Positions 28,555 through 37,537 of a DNA stretch of 64,000 nt are shown here, in pieces. Location: NCBI RefSeq assembly GCF_026625645.1, contig NZ_CP113056.1, positions 620,001 to 684,000 of the forward strand, in the 5' to 3' direction. The notes under the pieces are model-generated. The model was not told where the DNA came from. It did not search any database and saw only the letters and a program-made list of their open reading frames with translations. How positions within the stretch are numbered: position 1 is the first letter of the stretch; each line of letters starts with the position of its first letter. The position numbers and the translations under genes are program-made. Source of the DNA: Ancylobacter sp. SL191 (GTDB taxonomy: Bacteria > Pseudomonadota > Alphaproteobacteria > Rhizobiales > Xanthobacteraceae).

Positions 28555-29460
28555 ATGGCGGACAAGGCAAGGGGGCGCTGGCTGGTTCTCGCCATCCCCT
28601 ATCTCTGGCTCGTGGCGCTGTTCCTCGTCCCCTTCCTGATCGTCTTCAAGATCAGCCTGTCGCAGGACGCCATCGCCCAGCCGCCCTATGTGCCCACCTT
28701 CGACCTCGCGGCCGGATGGGACGCCTTCAAGGACGCCTTCAGCGAGCTGTCCTTCGACAATTACGGCTATGTGCTGAGCTGGGACAATGACTTCATCGAG
28801 GCCTATGGCTCCAGCCTCTGGATCGCCGGCATCTCGACCGTGCTGCTGCTGATGGTCGGCTATCCCATCGCCTACGCCATGGCGCGGGCGCCGAAATCCA
28901 TCCGCCCGACGCTGCTGATGCTGGTGATCCTGCCGTTCTGGACCTCCTTCCTCATCCGCGTCTATGCGTGGATCGGCATCCTGTCGCCGGAAGGGCTGCT
29001 CAACCAGCTTCTGTTCGCGCTCGGGCTGATCGACGAGCCGCTGCAGATCCTCGCCACCGACACCGCGGTCTATATCGGCATCGTCTATTCCTACCTGCCT
29101 TTCATGATCCTGCCGCTCTATTCGGCGCTGGAGAAGATGGACGAGACGCTCCTGGAAGCCGCCGCGGATCTTGGCTGCCCGCCCTTCGCCGCCTTCTGGA
29201 AGATCACCTGGCCGCTCTCGCTGCCGGGCGTGTTCGCCGGCTGCCTGCTCTGCTTCATCCCGGCGGTGGGCGAGTTCGTCATCCCCGACCTGCTGGGCGG
29301 CTCCGACACGCTGATGATCGGCAAGGTGCTGTGGACGGAGTTCTCGGTGAACCGCTCCTGGACGGTGTCCTCGGCGGTGGCGGTGCTGCTCCTGATGGTG
29401 CTGGTGATCCCCATCGTGTTCTACCAGAACGTCCAGGCCCGCGAGATGGAGAAGCGTTGA
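28555..29460 (+). CDS. Polyamine ABC transporter permease (PotB/PotH-like)
   Basis: A 301-residue inner-membrane permease with six predicted helices and the EAA coupling motif (EKMDETLLEAAADLGCPPFAAF). It starts 10 bases after the ATPase gene. Its stop overlaps the next permease start by one base (TGATG). Residues FKISLSQ and SYLPFMILPLYSALE match the PotB/PotH subfamily. Confidence 0.92.
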   Translation: MADKARGRWLVLAIPYLWLVALFLVPFLIVFKISLSQDAIAQPPYVPTFDLAAGWDAFKDAFSELSFDNYGYVLSWDNDFIEAYGSSLWIAGISTVLLLMVGYPIAYAMARAPKSIRPTLLMLVILPFWTSFLIRVYAWIGILSPEGLLNQLLFALGLIDEPLQILATDTAVYIGIVYSYLPFMILPLYSALEKMDETLLEAAADLGCPPFAAFWKITWPLSLPGVFAGCLLCFIPAVGEFVIPDLLGGSDTLMIGKVLWTEFSVNRSWTVSSAVAVLLLMVLVIPIVFYQNVQAREMEKR

Positions 29461-30278
29461 TGAGAAAAGGCCTCTCCTGGTTCAACGTCACCTCCATCGT
29501 GCTCGGCTTCGCCTTTCTCTATCTGCCGATCCTGCTCTTGGTGATCTACTCCTTCAACGCCTCGCGCATGGTGACGGTGTGGGCGGGCTTCTCGACCCAC
29601 TGGTACGTCCAGCTGTTCCAGAACCAGCAGCTGCTCGACGCCGCCTGGGTGACGCTGCGCGTCGCCTTCATCACCGCGAGCGTCGCTACCGTGCTCGGCA
29701 CGCTGGCGGCCATCGCGCTCACCCGCTACGGGCGCTTCTATGGCCGCACGCTGTTCTCCGGCATGGTCTATGCGCCGCTGGTGATGCCGGAAGTCATCAC
29801 CGGCCTGTCGCTGCTGCTGCTCTTCGTGGCCGTCAGCATCGACCGCGGCTTCTGGACCATCACGCTGGCGCACATCACCTTCACCATGTGCTTCGTCTCG
29901 GTGGTGGTGCAGTCGCGCCTCGTGACCTTCGACCGCTCGCTGGAGGAAGCCGCGCTCGATCTCGGCTGCCCGCCCTTCAAGACCTTTTTCGTCATCACCC
30001 TGCCGATCATCCTGCCGGCGGTGGTGTCCGGCTGGATGCTGGCCTTCACCCTGTCGCTGGACGATCTGGTCATCGCCAGCTTCACCACCGGCCCCGGCGC
30101 GACCACGCTGCCCATGCGCATCTATTCCCAGGTGCGCCTCGGCGTGACGCCGGAGATCAACGCCGCCTGCACCATCCTCATCGGCATCGTCACCGTGGTG
30201 GTGATCTTCGCCTCCATCCTGACCAAGCGGCAGGAGATCGAGCGCCAGAAGGCGGAGCGGCTGGCGGCGGCGGGATAA
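29460..30278 (+). CDS. Polyamine ABC transporter permease (PotC/PotI-like)
   Basis: A 272-residue second permease of the heterodimer. It begins MRKGLSWFNV, with six helices and the EAA loop FDRSLEEAALDLGCPPFKTF. SLDDLVIASFTTGPGATTLP is a signature of PotC/PotI. ATG 29460 overlaps the previous stop by one base; the open frame continues upstream, but that part is a shadow of the first permease. The operon ends here with only a weak hairpin. Confidence 0.92.
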   Translation: MRKGLSWFNVTSIVLGFAFLYLPILLLVIYSFNASRMVTVWAGFSTHWYVQLFQNQQLLDAAWVTLRVAFITASVATVLGTLAAIALTRYGRFYGRTLFSGMVYAPLVMPEVITGLSLLLLFVAVSIDRGFWTITLAHITFTMCFVSVVVQSRLVTFDRSLEEAALDLGCPPFKTFFVITLPIILPAVVSGWMLAFTLSLDDLVIASFTTGPGATTLPMRIYSQVRLGVTPEINAACTILIGIVTVVVIFASILTKRQEIERQKAERLAAAG

Positions 30279-30322
30279 GGACCGCCGCGTCGCTCAACAC
30301 TAACTGAGACGGCGGCGCGCTA

Positions 30323-30351
30323 TTGATACATTATATCTTTTAGGATAGCGT
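30323..30351 (+). promoter_or_regulatory. Putative promoter for the cobalamin-riboswitch transcript
   Basis: An AT-rich patch with TTGATA (30323-30328) and, 17 bases on, TAGCGT (30346-30351). The -35 is good and the -10 weak. It is about 100 bases ahead of the riboswitch and is the only plausible promoter in the interval. Confidence 0.4.
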
Positions 30352-30445
30352 CCCCTCGGTCGCGTCGGCGATGTGACGCGGGTGGGGAGGCACCAGCCTA
30401 GGGGTGCTTGACGATGCGCCCCCTCTCCGTGTCAGATCGACCCGA

Positions 30446-30630
30446 TCGAGGTTCTCCGGGTGTTCGCGCCCGGAGCTAAGAGGGAACCCGGTGCGGCGCT
30501 CTGCGCCAAGACCGGGGCTGCCCCCGCAACTGTAAGCGGCGAGCCCTCCACCCATCGTCCACTGGCGCGCACGCGCCGGGAAGGCCGGGTGGAGCCAGCG
30601 TTGACCCGCGAGCCAGGAGACCTGCCTCGA
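30446..30630 (+). promoter_or_regulatory. Cobalamin (B12) riboswitch
   Basis: Conserved AdoCbl riboswitch blocks appear in order: the 5' helix near 30448-30480, CGGTGCGGC-like then ACCGGGGCTGCCCCCGCAAC at 30511-30530 followed by TGTAAGCGG, and the B12 box GCCAGGAGACCTGCC at 30612-30626. It is on the plus strand, 120 bases ahead of a cobalamin/siderophore-type ABC importer. Binding of cobalamin is expected to lower expression. The 30630-30750 stretch is the expression platform. Confidence 0.93.
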
Positions 30631-30750
30631 ATCGCGAACCACCATTCGGGCGGGGTGCTCCGAAGGTTGCTGGCCATGCGCGGGCCCGAAAGGCCGCGCG
30701 GGCGCTGGTGCCCTTTGCGCGGCTCGTCTTCCTGACCAGGAAGCGACAAC

Positions 30751-31800
30751 ATGTTCAGAACGAATACCAACCTTTTCCGCCAGTCCCTGCGGGGCGGCCT
30801 TCTGGCGCTCGGCCTTCTCGCCGGCCTCGGCCTGCCCGAGACGGGCATGGCCGGCACCACCTACCCGCTGACGCTGGAGAATTGCGGAGCCAAGGTGGTG
30901 ATCGACCACGCCCCGCAGCGCGTCGTCAGCATCGGCCAGGCGCAGACCGAAATCCTCTACGCCCTCGGCCTCGGCGACCGCGTGGTCGCCAGCGCGCTGT
31001 GGTTCAGCCCGGTCGCCAAACCCTATGAGGCGGTGAACGCCAAGGTGAAGCGCCTCGCCGACAATGATCCGAGCTTCGAGGCGGTGGTCGGTCAGGAGCC
31101 GGACCTCGTCGTCGCCATGTATGAATGGCACATCGGCCCCAACGGCATCATCGGCAAGCGCAGCCGCTTCGATGCGGTGAAGGTGCCGGTCTATGTCTCG
31201 CCCACCGACTGCGTTGGCAAGGACAATAGCGGAGCCGGCGACGGCGTGCGCACGCAGATGTACACGACCGAGCTGCTCTACCGGAACATCCGCGAATTCG
31301 GCGCCATCTTCGACGTCGCCGACCGGGCGGACGCGCTCATCGCGGAACTCAAGGCCCGCGAGGCGGCGGCGGTCGCGTCGGTGGCGGCGCTGAAGGCCAA
31401 GAACGTCTCCATGGCCGTCTGGTTCTCCAGCAAGGACATCAAGGGCGACGCCTTCCTCGCCGGCAAGAACGGCGTGCCGGCCTATCTGATGGCCGAGATC
31501 GGCGCGCGCAACATCATCACCACCGAGGAGGAATGGCCGCTGGTTGGCTGGGAGACCATCGCCGCCAGCGATCCCGACGTTCTGGTGCTGGTGAAGATGG
31601 ACCGCCGCCGCTTCCCCGCCGACGCCATCGAGGCCAAGCTGAACTTCCTCGCGACAGACCCGGTCGCCAGCCAGCTCGCCGCGGTGAAGAACAACCGCAT
31701 CGTCATCGTCGATGTCGGCGCCACGCGGCCCGGCATGGACACGGTGGACGGTCTGGAAGCCATCGCCACGGCGGTGCAGGGCTTCGGTCTCAGCCATTGA
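30751..31800 (+). CDS. Cobalamin/iron-type ABC transporter substrate-binding protein
   Basis: 349 residues, with an N-terminal signal peptide (cut near GMAG) and a class III (BtuF/FhuD-like) binding fold: QRVVSIGQAQTEILYALGLGDRVV, then FEAVVGQEPDLVV. With the upstream B12 riboswitch, uptake of a corrinoid (cobalamin or cobinamide) is the likely role, as for BtuF. It is longer than E. coli BtuF. ATG 30751 has AGGAAG eight bases upstream. The gene overlaps the permease start. Confidence 0.85.
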   Translation: MFRTNTNLFRQSLRGGLLALGLLAGLGLPETGMAGTTYPLTLENCGAKVVIDHAPQRVVSIGQAQTEILYALGLGDRVVASALWFSPVAKPYEAVNAKVKRLADNDPSFEAVVGQEPDLVVAMYEWHIGPNGIIGKRSRFDAVKVPVYVSPTDCVGKDNSGAGDGVRTQMYTTELLYRNIREFGAIFDVADRADALIAELKAREAAAVASVAALKAKNVSMAVWFSSKDIKGDAFLAGKNGVPAYLMAEIGARNIITTEEEWPLVGWETIAASDPDVLVLVKMDRRRFPADAIEAKLNFLATDPVASQLAAVKNNRIVIVDVGATRPGMDTVDGLEAIATAVQGFGLSH

Positions 31801-32834
31801 GCCACCTGGTCGTAGGGCCTAACTGGCCGGCGCGGATTGCCGTCGCCGGCCTCGCCGCCATCGCGCTGGTGCTCGCCGTCGCGCTGGCGGTGAGCGTCGG
31901 CGAGATGCCGATCCCGCTTTCCGTCGCCCTCAAGGCGCTCGGCAACGGGCTGTTCGATCTCGGCTTTCCGGTCGGGGCGATCCAGCAGGGGGTGATCTTC
32001 GAGTACCGGCTGAGCCGGGCGCTGATGGCCGCGCTGTGCGGCGGCGCGCTGGCGCTCTCGGGCGCCATCCTGCAGGCGCTGCTGCGCAACCCGCTGGCCG
32101 AGCCCTATATTCTCGGCGTCTCGGCCGGCGCCTCCACCGGGGCGGTCTGCGTAATGATCCTCGGTCTTGGCGGGGCGACGCTCGGCGTGTCCGGCGGCGC
32201 CTTTCTCGGCTCGGTGGCCGCGCTCGGCCTTGTCGGCCTGCTGGCCGCCGGGGCCGGCGGGGCGAGCGACCGGGTGATCCTGGCCGGCGTCGCCGGCTCG
32301 CAGCTGTTCAACGCCGCCACCGCCACCATCGTCACCACGCTCGCCAGCGCGGAGCAGGCGCGCGGGGTGATGTTCTGGCTCCTGGGCAATTTCGGCGGCG
32401 TGCGCTGGCCCGATCTCTGGGTCGCCGCGCCGGTGGCGCTGGCCGGCTTCGTCATCTGCATGGTCCACGCCAAGGCGCTCGACGCCTTCGCCTTCGGCGC
32501 CGATGCGGCGGCCTCGCTCGGCATCGCGGTCACCCGCGTGCGGCTGGTGCTGCTCGCCACCACCGCGCTGCTTACCGCCACCATGGTCGCCATCGTCGGC
32601 ACGGTCGGCTTTGTCGGGCTGGTGATCCCCCATGCCGCCCGCTTCCTCGTCGGCCCCGGCCATGCCCGGCTGCTGCCGGCCTGCCTCGTCATCGGCGCGG
32701 TGTTCATGATCCTCGCCGATGTGCTCTCGCGCATCCTCGTGCCGCAGCAGATCCTGCCGATCGGCGTGGTGACGGCGCTGGTCGGCGCGCCGGCCTTCGC
32801 CATCATCCTCCACCGCGCGAGGCGTCCGGCATGA
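31797..32834 (+). CDS. FecCD/BtuC-family ABC permease
   Basis: A 345-residue permease of the iron/cobalamin importer family with about ten helices. ALSGAILQALLRNPLAEPYILGVSAGASTGA and the GFVGLVIPHAARFLVGPGH coupling helix are diagnostic. The likely start is TTG 31797, overlapping the previous stop (TTGA), since no ATG or GTG with an RBS lies near the N terminus. It pairs with the ATPase gene, whose ATG overlaps its stop by four bases. Confidence 0.88.
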   Translation: MSHLVVGPNWPARIAVAGLAAIALVLAVALAVSVGEMPIPLSVALKALGNGLFDLGFPVGAIQQGVIFEYRLSRALMAALCGGALALSGAILQALLRNPLAEPYILGVSAGASTGAVCVMILGLGGATLGVSGGAFLGSVAALGLVGLLAAGAGGASDRVILAGVAGSQLFNAATATIVTTLASAEQARGVMFWLLGNFGGVRWPDLWVAAPVALAGFVICMVHAKALDAFAFGADAAASLGIAVTRVRLVLLATTALLTATMVAIVGTVGFVGLVIPHAARFLVGPGHARLLPACLVIGAVFMILADVLSRILVPQQILPIGVVTALVGAPAFAIILHRARRPA

Positions 32835-33613
32835 CCCTCGCGACGCATGAGGTGCGCTGGAGCGCCGGCGGCAAGCTGATCGTCGACGGGGTGAGCCTTG
32901 AGGTCGCGCCGAACCGTGTGCTCGGCCTGATCGGGCCCAATGGCTCGGGCAAATCCAGCCTGCTGCGCCTGCTGTGCCGGCTGCGCAAGGTCTCGAGCGG
33001 CGTGGTCACGCTGGACGGGCGAGACATTGGCGACCTCGGCCGTCGCGACCTGTCCCGCCGCCTCGCCTTTGTCGAGCAGCAGGCGGCGACCGAGGTGGCG
33101 CTCACGGTCTGCGACGTGGTGCGGCTCGGGCGTACCCCGCACCGGGCGGCTTTTGCCGCGTGGAGCGCGCGCGACGAGGCGGCGGTCGAGGCCGCGCTTG
33201 CCCGCGTCGGCCTCACCGAGCGGCATGACCAGTTGTGGCACACCCTGTCCGGCGGGGAGCGCCAGCGGGTGCATATCGCCCGCGCCCTGGCGCAGGAGCC
33301 GCGCGAGCTGATCCTCGACGAGCCGACCAACCATCTCGACATCCAGCACCAACTCGGCATTCTCGCGCTGGTGCGGCGGCTGGGCCTCACCTGCATCGTG
33401 GCGCTGCACGACCTCAACCTCGCCGCGCTGTTCTGCGACCGGATCGGCGTGCTGTCAGGCGGACGGCTCGTCGCCTGCGGCCCGCCGGCCGAGGTGCTGA
33501 CCCCCGCCCTTATCCGCGCCGTGTTCGGGGTGGAAGTGGCGATCCGCGAGGGCGCGCAGGGGCGCCGTTACATCGATTACATGCTGGACGAGGCCCTGCC
33601 GGACGGGCTGTAG
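32831..33613 (+). CDS. BtuD/FecE-family ABC ATP-binding protein
   Basis: 260 residues. Walker A GPNGSGKSS, signature LSGGERQRVHIARAL, Walker B ELILDEPTNHLD and switch H in VALHDLN. This is the closest form for cobalamin/siderophore importers. It overlaps the permease gene by ATGA. The three genes form a complete importer under the B12 riboswitch; the outer-membrane BtuB receptor is not in the window. Confidence 0.9.
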   Translation: MTLATHEVRWSAGGKLIVDGVSLEVAPNRVLGLIGPNGSGKSSLLRLLCRLRKVSSGVVTLDGRDIGDLGRRDLSRRLAFVEQQAATEVALTVCDVVRLGRTPHRAAFAAWSARDEAAVEAALARVGLTERHDQLWHTLSGGERQRVHIARALAQEPRELILDEPTNHLDIQHQLGILALVRRLGLTCIVALHDLNLAALFCDRIGVLSGGRLVACGPPAEVLTPALIRAVFGVEVAIREGAQGRRYIDYMLDEALPDGL

Positions 33614-33735
33614 ACGCCCGCCAACACGGCGCCGGGGAACGTGGATGCAGCCTCGCCCCCGCGCGGCGCCACCCCTGCTATAATCCCGGACGAGCCACGC
33701 CCCCGAATCGCCGGCCCCGCCACACTGGACCCGCC

Positions 33736-35586
33736 ATGCCCCTGCGCCTTCTGCCCTCCACCCTGGTCGACCGCATCGCGGCGGGCGAGGTGGTGGAGCG
33801 CCCGGCGGCGGCGCTGAAGGAGATCGTCGAGAACGCGCTCGACGCCGGCGCAACGCGCATCGAGATCGTTATCGACGGCGGCGGGCGGCGGCTGTTGCGC
33901 GTCACCGATGATGGCTGCGGCATGAGCGGGGATGACCTTGCCCTCGCGGTCGAGCGCCACGCCACCTCCAAGCTCGACAGCGAAGACCTGCTCACCATCG
34001 CCACGCTCGGCTTTCGCGGCGAGGCGCTGCCTTCCATTGGCGCGGTGGCGCGGCTCGCCATCACCAGCCGGCCGCGGGGCGCCGACAGCGCCCATGAAAT
34101 CCGCGTCGAGGGCGGGGTGAAGGGGGCGGTGAAACCGGCCGCGCTCGGCCATGGCACGCGGGTTGAGGTGCGCGACCTGTTCTTTGCCACCCCGGCGCGG
34201 CTGAAATTCCTGAAATCCGAGCGGGCCGAGACCGCGGCGGCCGTGGATGCGGTGCGGCGCCTCGCCCTCGCCCGCCCGGAGGTCGGCTTCACCCTTGTGA
34301 CCGATGACCGGGCGCCGCTCACCTGGCCCGCCCGCAGCGCGGACCCTGCCGGCCGCCGCGCCCGCATCGCCGATGTGCTCGGCCATGAGGTCGGGCAGAA
34401 CGCGCTCGACATTGACGGACGGCGCGAGGGTGCCCGGCTCGCCGGCCTTGCCGGGCTGCCAACCTTCTCCAAGGCGAACTCGCTGTCGCAGTACCTGTTC
34501 GTCAATGGCCGTCCAGTGCGCGACAAGCTGCTGATCGGCGCCATCCGCGCCGCCTATGCGGACCTGTTGCCCTCCGACCGCCACCCGGTGACGGCGCTGT
34601 TCCTCGATCTCGACCCGCGCGAGGTCGATGTGAACGTACACCCGGCCAAGACCGAGGTGCGCTTCCGCGACCCCGGCCTCATCCGCGCGCTGATCGTGCG
34701 CACGCTGATGGACGCGCTCACTTTGGCCGTGCCGCGCACCGCCACGACCGCCGCCGACCGGCTGGCGCAGTTCGCCCGCGCCGACACCATGGACGGCTAC
34801 AGGCCGCAGCCCCGGCCGGGCAATTATGACTGGACCAGCTCCTGGGCCGCGCCCGAGGGGGCCTCCAACAGCGCGCCCGCCGGCTTCAACGAGTCCCCCG
34901 CCCGCTTCGATTTCGGCGGAAACACAAGCGGCGGGCTCGCGCTCGACCTCGCCCCGCAGGCCGATGCGCGGGCGGCCCATCTCCCCGCATCGCCGGATGT
35001 GATGGAGCGCCCGCTCGGCGCGGCGCGGGCGCAGCTGCACGAGACCTACATCATCGCCCAGACCCGCGAGGGCGTCGTGGTGATCGACCAGCACGCCGCC
35101 CATGAGCGCATCGTCTATGAGAAGCTCAAGGCCGCCATGGCGCGCGACGGGCTCACCCGGCAGATGCTGCTGGTGCCGCTGGTGGTCGATCTCGACCCGG
35201 CCGAGGCGGCGCGCCTCGCCGAACGCGCGGAGGCGCTGGAAAAGCTCGGCCTCGTCATTGAGCCCTTTGGCCCCGGCGCGCTGCTGGTGCGCGAAGTGCC
35301 GGCGCTGCTCGGGGATGCCGACGTGCCGGCGCTGGTGCGCGAACTCGCCGAGCACGCGGCGGAATGGGACGACGCCCTGCCGCTGGAGCGACGCCTCCTG
35401 CATGTCGCCGCCACCATGGCCTGCCATGGCTCGGTGCGCGCCGGCCGGCGGCTGCGGGTGGAGGAGATGAACGCCCTCTTGCGCGAGATGGAAGAGACGC
35501 CGAACGCCGCCCAGTGCAATCACGGCCGGCCGACCTTCGTCACGCTCGCGCTCGCCGATATCGAACGCCTCTTCGCGCGGCGCTGA
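33736..35586 (+). CDS. mutL: DNA mismatch repair protein MutL (endonuclease type)
   Basis: 616 residues. The N-terminal GHKL ATPase carries the motifs ENALDAGAT, DDGCGM and TLGFRGEALPSIG. A variable Pro/Ala/Gly linker (about 355-420) precedes the C-terminal dimerisation domain, which contains DQHAAHERIVYE, the DQHA(X)2E(X)4E metal-binding endonuclease motif. This MutL therefore nicks DNA itself, as expected in organisms lacking MutH and Dam-directed repair. ATG 33736 follows the conserved MPLRLLP N terminus. Confidence 0.97.
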   Translation: MPLRLLPSTLVDRIAAGEVVERPAAALKEIVENALDAGATRIEIVIDGGGRRLLRVTDDGCGMSGDDLALAVERHATSKLDSEDLLTIATLGFRGEALPSIGAVARLAITSRPRGADSAHEIRVEGGVKGAVKPAALGHGTRVEVRDLFFATPARLKFLKSERAETAAAVDAVRRLALARPEVGFTLVTDDRAPLTWPARSADPAGRRARIADVLGHEVGQNALDIDGRREGARLAGLAGLPTFSKANSLSQYLFVNGRPVRDKLLIGAIRAAYADLLPSDRHPVTALFLDLDPREVDVNVHPAKTEVRFRDPGLIRALIVRTLMDALTLAVPRTATTAADRLAQFARADTMDGYRPQPRPGNYDWTSSWAAPEGASNSAPAGFNESPARFDFGGNTSGGLALDLAPQADARAAHLPASPDVMERPLGAARAQLHETYIIAQTREGVVVIDQHAAHERIVYEKLKAAMARDGLTRQMLLVPLVVDLDPAEAARLAERAEALEKLGLVIEPFGPGALLVREVPALLGDADVPALVRELAEHAAEWDDALPLERRLLHVAATMACHGSVRAGRRLRVEEMNALLREMEETPNAAQCNHGRPTFVTLALADIERLFARR

Positions 35587-35609
35587 GGCCGGGCTATGCT
35601 CACCCCATA

Positions 35610-36908
35610 ATGGCGTTCGACACTGATCCCCCCGACTCCGGTCACCCGAAAAGCTGGTACGCCGCCACCGCGCGGCACCTAGCCCCCTTCCCCAGCCTTG
35701 CCGGCACCGTGACTGCCGATGTCTGCGTCATCGGCGGCGGCTATACGGGCCTCTCCGCCGCGCTGCATCTGGCGGAAGCCGGGCTCGACGTGGTGCTGCT
35801 GGAGGCGGCGCGCGTCGGCTCCGGCGCCTCAGGCCGCAATGGCGGGCAGATCCATACCGGCCAGCGCCGCGATCAGGACTGGCTGGAGGCGCAGGTCGGG
35901 CTCGATGATGCCAAGGCGCTCTGGCGCATGGCGGAGGAGGCGAAGGCGCTGCTGCACGCGCTGATCGCCCGCCACCGGATCGAGTGCGACGTACGGCCGG
36001 GCCTCATCGTCGCCGATCACAAGCCCGGCTATGTCGCCCATAGTCACGCCTATGCGCGCAAGCTCAACGAAGTCTATGGCTACCCGCACGCCGCCCCGCT
36101 CTCGCGCGAGGAAATGCGGGCGCTGGTTGGCTCCGATGCCTATTTCGGCGGGATGATCGACCATGGCGGCGGGCATCTGCACCCGCTCAACCTCGCCCTC
36201 GGCCTCGCCCGCGCGGCGGACAAGGCCGGCGTCCGGCTGTTCGAGAATTCCCGCGCGGTCGGCATCGACGAAGGCGGGCCCAAGGTGCAGGTGAAAACCG
36301 CCGGCGGGCTGGTGGCCTGCGACTTCGTGCTGGAATGCGGCGACGGGTTGCAGGACGGGCTCGACCGACGGGTCGACACCCACGTCATGCCGATCGCCAA
36401 CTACATCGCCGCCACCGAGCCGCTCGGCGCGCGCGCCGGTGACGTCATCGCCAATGACGCGGCGGTGGCCGACAGCCGCTTCGTGGTGAATTATTATCGC
36501 CTCTCGGCCGATGGGCGCCTCCTGTTCGGCGGCGGGGAGAGCTATACGCGCCGCCTGCGCCCGGACCCCGGCGCTTTTGTTCGGCCCTATATGCTGAAGA
36601 TCTTCCCGCAGCTCGCCGATGTGCGCATCGATTATGGCTGGGGCGGCATTCTCGGCATCACCATGAGCCGGCTGCCCTTCGTGCGGAAGCTCTCCCCCCG
36701 CGTGCTCACCGCCGCCGGCTATTCCGGCCAGGGCGTGATGCTCGCGCCCTATTTCGGCAAGCTGCTGGGTGACGCGATCAAGGGCCAGCTCGGCCAGTTC
36801 GACCTCTTGGCGCGCCTGCCCGTGCCGCCCTTCCCCGGCGGACCGGTGATGCGCTGGCCGCTGCTGGTCGCCGGCATGAGCTATTTCGCCCTGCGCGACC
36901 GGCTGTGA
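35610..36908 (+). CDS. FAD-dependent oxidoreductase, gamma-glutamylputrescine oxidase (PuuB)-like
   Basis: A 432-residue DAO-family flavoenzyme. It has YAATARHLAPFPSLAG at the N terminus, then a dinucleotide-binding fold (VCVIGGGYTGLSAALHLAE) and the GSGASGRNGGQ flavin-contact loop found in PuuB/OrdL. It likely oxidises gamma-glutamylputrescine or a related amine, matching the PuuA-like synthetase and the polyamine transporter 5-10 kb away. ATG 35610 lacks a strong RBS. It is 23 bases after mutL. Confidence 0.82.
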   Translation: MAFDTDPPDSGHPKSWYAATARHLAPFPSLAGTVTADVCVIGGGYTGLSAALHLAEAGLDVVLLEAARVGSGASGRNGGQIHTGQRRDQDWLEAQVGLDDAKALWRMAEEAKALLHALIARHRIECDVRPGLIVADHKPGYVAHSHAYARKLNEVYGYPHAAPLSREEMRALVGSDAYFGGMIDHGGGHLHPLNLALGLARAADKAGVRLFENSRAVGIDEGGPKVQVKTAGGLVACDFVLECGDGLQDGLDRRVDTHVMPIANYIAATEPLGARAGDVIANDAAVADSRFVVNYYRLSADGRLLFGGGESYTRRLRPDPGAFVRPYMLKIFPQLADVRIDYGWGGILGITMSRLPFVRKLSPRVLTAAGYSGQGVMLAPYFGKLLGDAIKGQLGQFDLLARLPVPPFPGGPVMRWPLLVAGMSYFALRDRL

Positions 36909-36916
36909 GACGCTGA

Positions 36917-37441
36917 GTGCTCGACCTCCACGCCTATGCCCAGCTGGCACTCAGCTTCGTCATGGCGCATGCCCATTACGCGCCCTATGTCGCCTTCATG
37001 CTCGCCTTCTGCGAGTCACTGGCCCTCGTCTCGCTCGTCGTGCCCGCGACCTTCGTGCTGCTCGGCCTCGGGCCGCTGATCGCCGCCGGCGGGGTGCCGC
37101 TCTTCCCGGTCTGGGCGGCGACCGCAGCGGGCGCGGTGCTGGGCGATACCGTGTCCTACTGGGTCGGCTTCTATCTCAAAGGCACCGCGCGCGAGCGCTG
37201 GCCGCTTAACCGCTTCCCGCAGGCGCTGGCGCGCGGGGAGCGGTTCTTCCTGCGCTTCGGCACCTGGAGCGTGTTCCTCGGCCGCTTCTCCGGCCCGCTG
37301 CGCGCCTTCGTGCCGCTGGTGGCCGGCATGTTCGCCATGCCGCATTTCCTGTTCCAGATGGTGAACATCACCTCGGCCATGCTGTGGGCGCTGCTGCTGC
37401 TCGGCCCCGGCGCGGCGGCGGTGAAGGCGCTCGGCTGGTAG
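36917..37441 (+). CDS. DedA-family membrane protein
   Basis: A 174-residue SNARE-associated/DedA family (VTT domain) membrane protein with four to five helices. FCESLALVSLVVPATFVLLGLG holds the conserved acidic residue, and FLGRFSGPLRAFVPLVAGMFAM the conserved Arg/Gly-Pro motif. DedA proteins flip or recycle lipid carriers such as undecaprenyl phosphate or phosphatidylethanolamine. The start is GTG 36917, 8 bases after the PuuB-like gene stop. Confidence 0.9.
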   Translation: MLDLHAYAQLALSFVMAHAHYAPYVAFMLAFCESLALVSLVVPATFVLLGLGPLIAAGGVPLFPVWAATAAGAVLGDTVSYWVGFYLKGTARERWPLNRFPQALARGERFFLRFGTWSVFLGRFSGPLRAFVPLVAGMFAMPHFLFQMVNITSAMLWALLLLGPGAAAVKALGW

Positions 37442-37537
37442 GGCGCCCCTCGCCGCAGGGTTGCGTTTTCTCAACGACACGCGCGGCAGGCCGGCCGACA
37501 GATGCTTCCAAGAGCAATCAAGGTTCTGGAGTATCCG

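Noticed and set aside
33577..35523. 648-codon minus-strand frame opposite mutL
   Set aside because: Antisense shadow of mutL, same composition bias as other shadows.
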